Virus record (IMG/VR): IMGVR_UViG_3300046005_000635
Coordinates: 1 to 22,339 of that record
Source: a virus
Reading direction: 5' to 3' (one strand)
DNA length: 22,339 nucleotides
How positions within the stretch are numbered: position 1 is the first letter of the stretch; the number at the start of each line of letters is the position of its first letter. Shown here in pieces: positions 21,701 through 22,339 of the stretch. The translations under genes were made by a program, and so were the position numbers. The notes beneath the pieces are model-generated. The model saw only the letters and a list, made by a program, of their open reading frames with translations, had not been told where the DNA came from and did not search any database.

Positions 21701-22339
21701 CTTCCTGCGTTCCAATTCCTTGCTGATGCGGGCTTTTAGGCCGGGAGACTTTGTCTCTGCTGCAATCTCGTTTAAACGGGCAACAGTGTGGTTCTCTATG
21801 GCGTGTTGAAGAGCTTCCTCACGGGTGGCAAAAGACTTCTCGCTTACGCCCTTTTCCTTTGTGGTGAAAGCCTTGACGTTTGCCGCCTTCTTGCCAGCCT
21901 TGACCGTAACTTCCTGCTGGAGGTATTCCTTTGTCTTGTTTAACTCACCAACCTTCTTGGCTGACTCTTCGACCATAGCGGTGTGCTTGGCAGATGCCTT
22001 GTTGTACTCAGGGGTTCCAAATAGCCCATTGGCTTCCATAGCATCCAACGAACGCTGGCTCGCACTGAGCGTCTTCTGTTCATTGGCGATGGACTTGTCT
22101 ACTTGACTGATTGTCGGGGCTGCTGAGTCACCAAGCGTCTTGGCCTTGGCCTTTGCTTCTGCTTCGTTCTGGGTAGAGAACAAAACTTTGTCGCCACGCA
22201 TGACATTGAAGCCAGTAGGTTCCGCTGGTTCAAAACCTTCCTCAACTCTGAACTCAGACTGAGGTACAGGGTTAACCCTAATGAAGTTGCCATTAGAGTC
22301 TAAGTCTAGGTCACCGTTACGGTATGCAGACTGCAGCAT
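15773..22339 (-). CDS. Giant polyvalent (virion-injected type) protein, 5' end open
   Basis: At least 2188 residues; the window ends at an ATG, so the true start may lie outside. Residues 1-250 are helical and Lys/Ala-rich. About 255-375 is a zincin-like domain with RHESLH (H295, E296, H299) and EEAIADAF (E362/E363) as likely third ligand. About 720-860 has HYGRSKTPVLMGSMSGSGLK and KKRAYFYIERP, reminiscent of toxin-like modules of phage polyvalent proteins. About 915-1290 is a helical domain of unknown role with GISKRSASGVLAALSPQTPW and VTIDTHAVAAA. About 1330-2188 resembles the C-terminal region of large polyvalent proteins that I recall as LPD38. Such proteins are thought to be packaged and delivered into the host with the DNA. 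Three GTTTAAAC sites lie in it (17348, 19961, 21770). Confidence 0.75.
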   Translation of the reverse strand: MLQSAYRNGDLDLDSNGNFIRVNPVPQSEFRVEEGFEPAEPTGFNVMRGDKVLFSTQNEAEAKAKAKTLGDSAAPTISQVDKSIANEQKTLSASQRSLDAMEANGLFGTPEYNKASAKHTAMVEESAKKVGELNKTKEYLQQEVTVKAGKKAANVKAFTTKEKGVSEKSFATREEALQHAIENHTVARLNEIAAETKSPGLKARISKELERRKGTKPFLAAEKPVQEPVQKPAEEPLVTTQKESIKSNLLPMLKRFGLGDVALKIEAGMKAEGSYAGSTIKVALDANNPIRVLRHESLHGLKDLGFFTKGQWGVLENQADKVWIDKYLKERNIDGRPLEAGQQSRYEAYVDLYKGDMQAVREEAIADAFGDFDVNGAPKGVFTTLLNKMRQFFEALRNSFNGAGYTTSDDVFGKVERGELTAGKKAAGKERLSARELQKGIVAEVAPNPDQEIAEQWRTMSQEDKLATTKSVTNKVVNNVLKEMGLEGYKVEYSNGTYLNELNPNILINAPKNASIDELSELANVIGYVLDQKAMIAYDESNTSSGSQAGFVKVDIPKGMSDADLNGLRKHIAKEVPQADSDTLRGGSLLYGNFSEYNDKVSTLTDEQYRKAILDSVSNFEYDGIIDVSDVHKFHSDFIQPDNRQAYLEGTRYGTGERGNRTEGADVRRIGRSNLDNISTDAINLRNRWIESAARPKQPPVRPSRGSDEGISLGEKQKNALAFDGIHYGRSKTPVLMGSMSGSGLKGAEKDRLSESSDGRIKKRAYFYIERPDGSMPMVESGVGNQVHTQSLNNILGPGAEMRRISAASKGDFNKFESGVVDAGYDGYASPDMGMMVILNHDVPTTYQGTVADLKASGKLEKNRIIEERKSLRSDRNSGKFSPEEETISTRKPTSVNPTENPDTDKLNVGVGVVKEDLKLLAKHADLVRNDPLMGQFKSDSDEATINHFVDALKDNLLYLWNATPKDIRNRSKNWYKGANKIASTLAEAAGISKRSASGVLAALSPQTPWDVNVSQAARVITIWKNHQNTVADSAMKNWFNSKINEIKQKGNPEEMLRIRNAINGKSFKDVEGTGLQPWWLRAYDETHHSREYHLVAPEGKSAGVMTKKDGEPSNIPWGNTKNIEKALSILNDDSLKNISDQMGDAHKVRSFYNNIVYPDSPDEHVTIDTHAVAAARFEPLGAGSPEVRQAWLGQGSSSLHGQNGLYGEYAEAYRRAAKEVGVLPREMQSVTWEKVRGLFPDTFKTEKAVNNVKSIWKQSQSGKITTDEVRARITDSSPNKDPSWSRVPIQSAKDTGITSNEVEPTSGTVRGTGTSGRADVVKQSLRTNVTEDIKNMPNGAAIFAAINRTTQTRQEVGFIERLTEALAPESFSYLRQKGLDRYNRLSDVERLVAKKMGGVERLADSNAHAAALQSDLAAGVAASALGVGDRIGGIPVYKDGYTTVSNENGTIKGAVAIFAPLARYGDPKMYQAYQFWAASKRGKRLLANGKEELFTQQDFAYAKQLEQKYPEFVSVQKDWIKYNDGLVKYAVDTGVISAQNAAEFVKYSDYLPFYRQIDGERTIGPNIFQSISGVKAPKKITGSDAPLADFLETVVRNTQATIQAGMKNVAAKKAADAGVFIGMVQKLDNVSSSPNTITILEKGQKVSYECADRLWVDAVSSLNLPELPFLSIFAKPADLLRNLITKDPGFMLANLMRDSVSAYVTSGAKITPLVSTMKEFGSVLMNSSPEYQKLLSAGVLGGYEFSRDIEASTSEFAKDIRKKTGTKTTFETAASPFTLFWGALEKGTTASDAATRIAIYKATLAETGNEAEALHRSLEVLNFNRKGSSAVVRIAAAVIPFLNARVQGLDVFFRSGIRPFFNKDATAMEKQVQKAMFIRGSTIMAMSAMYAAAIAGNPDYENQEEEVKDNNWIIPLGEGRAPLKIPIPFEVGTLFKTVPERIYRSFYGMDTNKDSAEAAKRALSNTFGISPLPQFIAPYYEVKSNYSLFTGREIVSGNMKDVAPEYQVGANTSKVAQELGMATGMSPMKLEYLYKGYTGTMGMYALDLLDASITSLMPDSGVQRASKRFEQMPVIKRFFADPEARGKITAYYDLKNSVDSVVRTVNFLEKSNDPTIAQYVEKNAMLYAAKDFINDLNKQMQDLQDQANMVRSADIPPDEKREILLEITKAQNLLVNDIRAIRKVIQP

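Larger units (their letters stand above)
546..21777. repeat. Highly iterated palindrome GTTTAAAC (17 copies)
   Basis: Exact copies start at 546, 1444, 1942, 2476, 3387, 3810, 3856, 4735, 7687, 9049, 10950, 11127, 13998, 15710, 17348, 19961 and 21770. Chance expectation in 22 kb is about 0.34. Fifteen are in genes and two are intergenic. In both orientations the flank is biased: 29 of 34 outward flanking bases are purines, giving a consensus YGTTTAAACR. One-mismatch copies that keep the TTTAAA core occur at 3741, 3940, 4431, 5007, 6804, 7238, 13778 and 18944. Function unknown. Confidence 0.9.

Noticed and set aside
1-22339. CRISPR array or cas operon (prompted by the Cas4-like nuclease)
   Set aside because: No regularly spaced direct repeats with spacers and no other cas-like gene. 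The GTTTAAAC copies are far too dispersed and short.

Overview
The window is a stretch of double-stranded DNA phage genome (or a prophage-derived contig). It encodes a primase-helicase, a recombination module, a long run of tiny accessory genes and a giant virion-type polyvalent protein. It has no host housekeeping genes. The style of the small genes (the 'LAQQEP' protein, DUF2591/NinX, the small acidic and zinc-knuckle proteins) resembles phages of Burkholderiales-type Betaproteobacteria, probably freshwater. That host guess is inference from recalled family resemblance, not a search.

There are four transcription units. Unit A (+, 1-3710) holds a MoxR/CobS-like AAA+ ATPase, a metallopeptidase-like/VWA partner and five small genes, and ends at a strong intrinsic terminator (3712-3740). 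Unit B (-, 8448 down to 3949) holds a GIY-YIG-NUMOD3-AP2 homing-type endonuclease, a RusA Holliday-junction resolvase, a roughly 900-base stretch that is mostly non-coding (terminator, a 56-codon gene, dense inverted repeats), a zinc-ribbon protein, an HNH-like protein and a primase-helicase. Unit C (+, 8469-15786) holds a PD-(D/E)XK nuclease, a DUF1071-type annealing protein, an SSB-like protein with an acidic DIPF tail, then about 19 small genes largely coupled by ATGA overlaps, ending in a YbcO-like HNH protein. Unit D (-, 22339-15773) is one open reading frame of at least 2188 codons, running off the window edge, and it converges on unit C.

Replication and recombination fit together. The primase-helicase would drive the fork; the nuclease, annealing protein and SSB-like protein form a recombination cassette; and RusA would resolve branches. 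The AAA+/VWA pair looks like a metal-insertion or remodelling chaperone with an unknown client. The giant protein probably enters the host with the DNA.

The strongest unexplained signal is the 8-base palindrome GTTTAAAC, found 17 times where about 0.3 is expected by chance. It occurs in both strands' genes, in two reading frames and in intergenic DNA, with a Y/R-flanked 10-base consensus. The second is a 17-bp perfect inverted repeat closing a set of hairpins in the gap at 6508-6804, a candidate structured RNA. The third is the endonuclease gene, whose first residues look like a second RusA N-terminus, directly upstream of the intact rusA.
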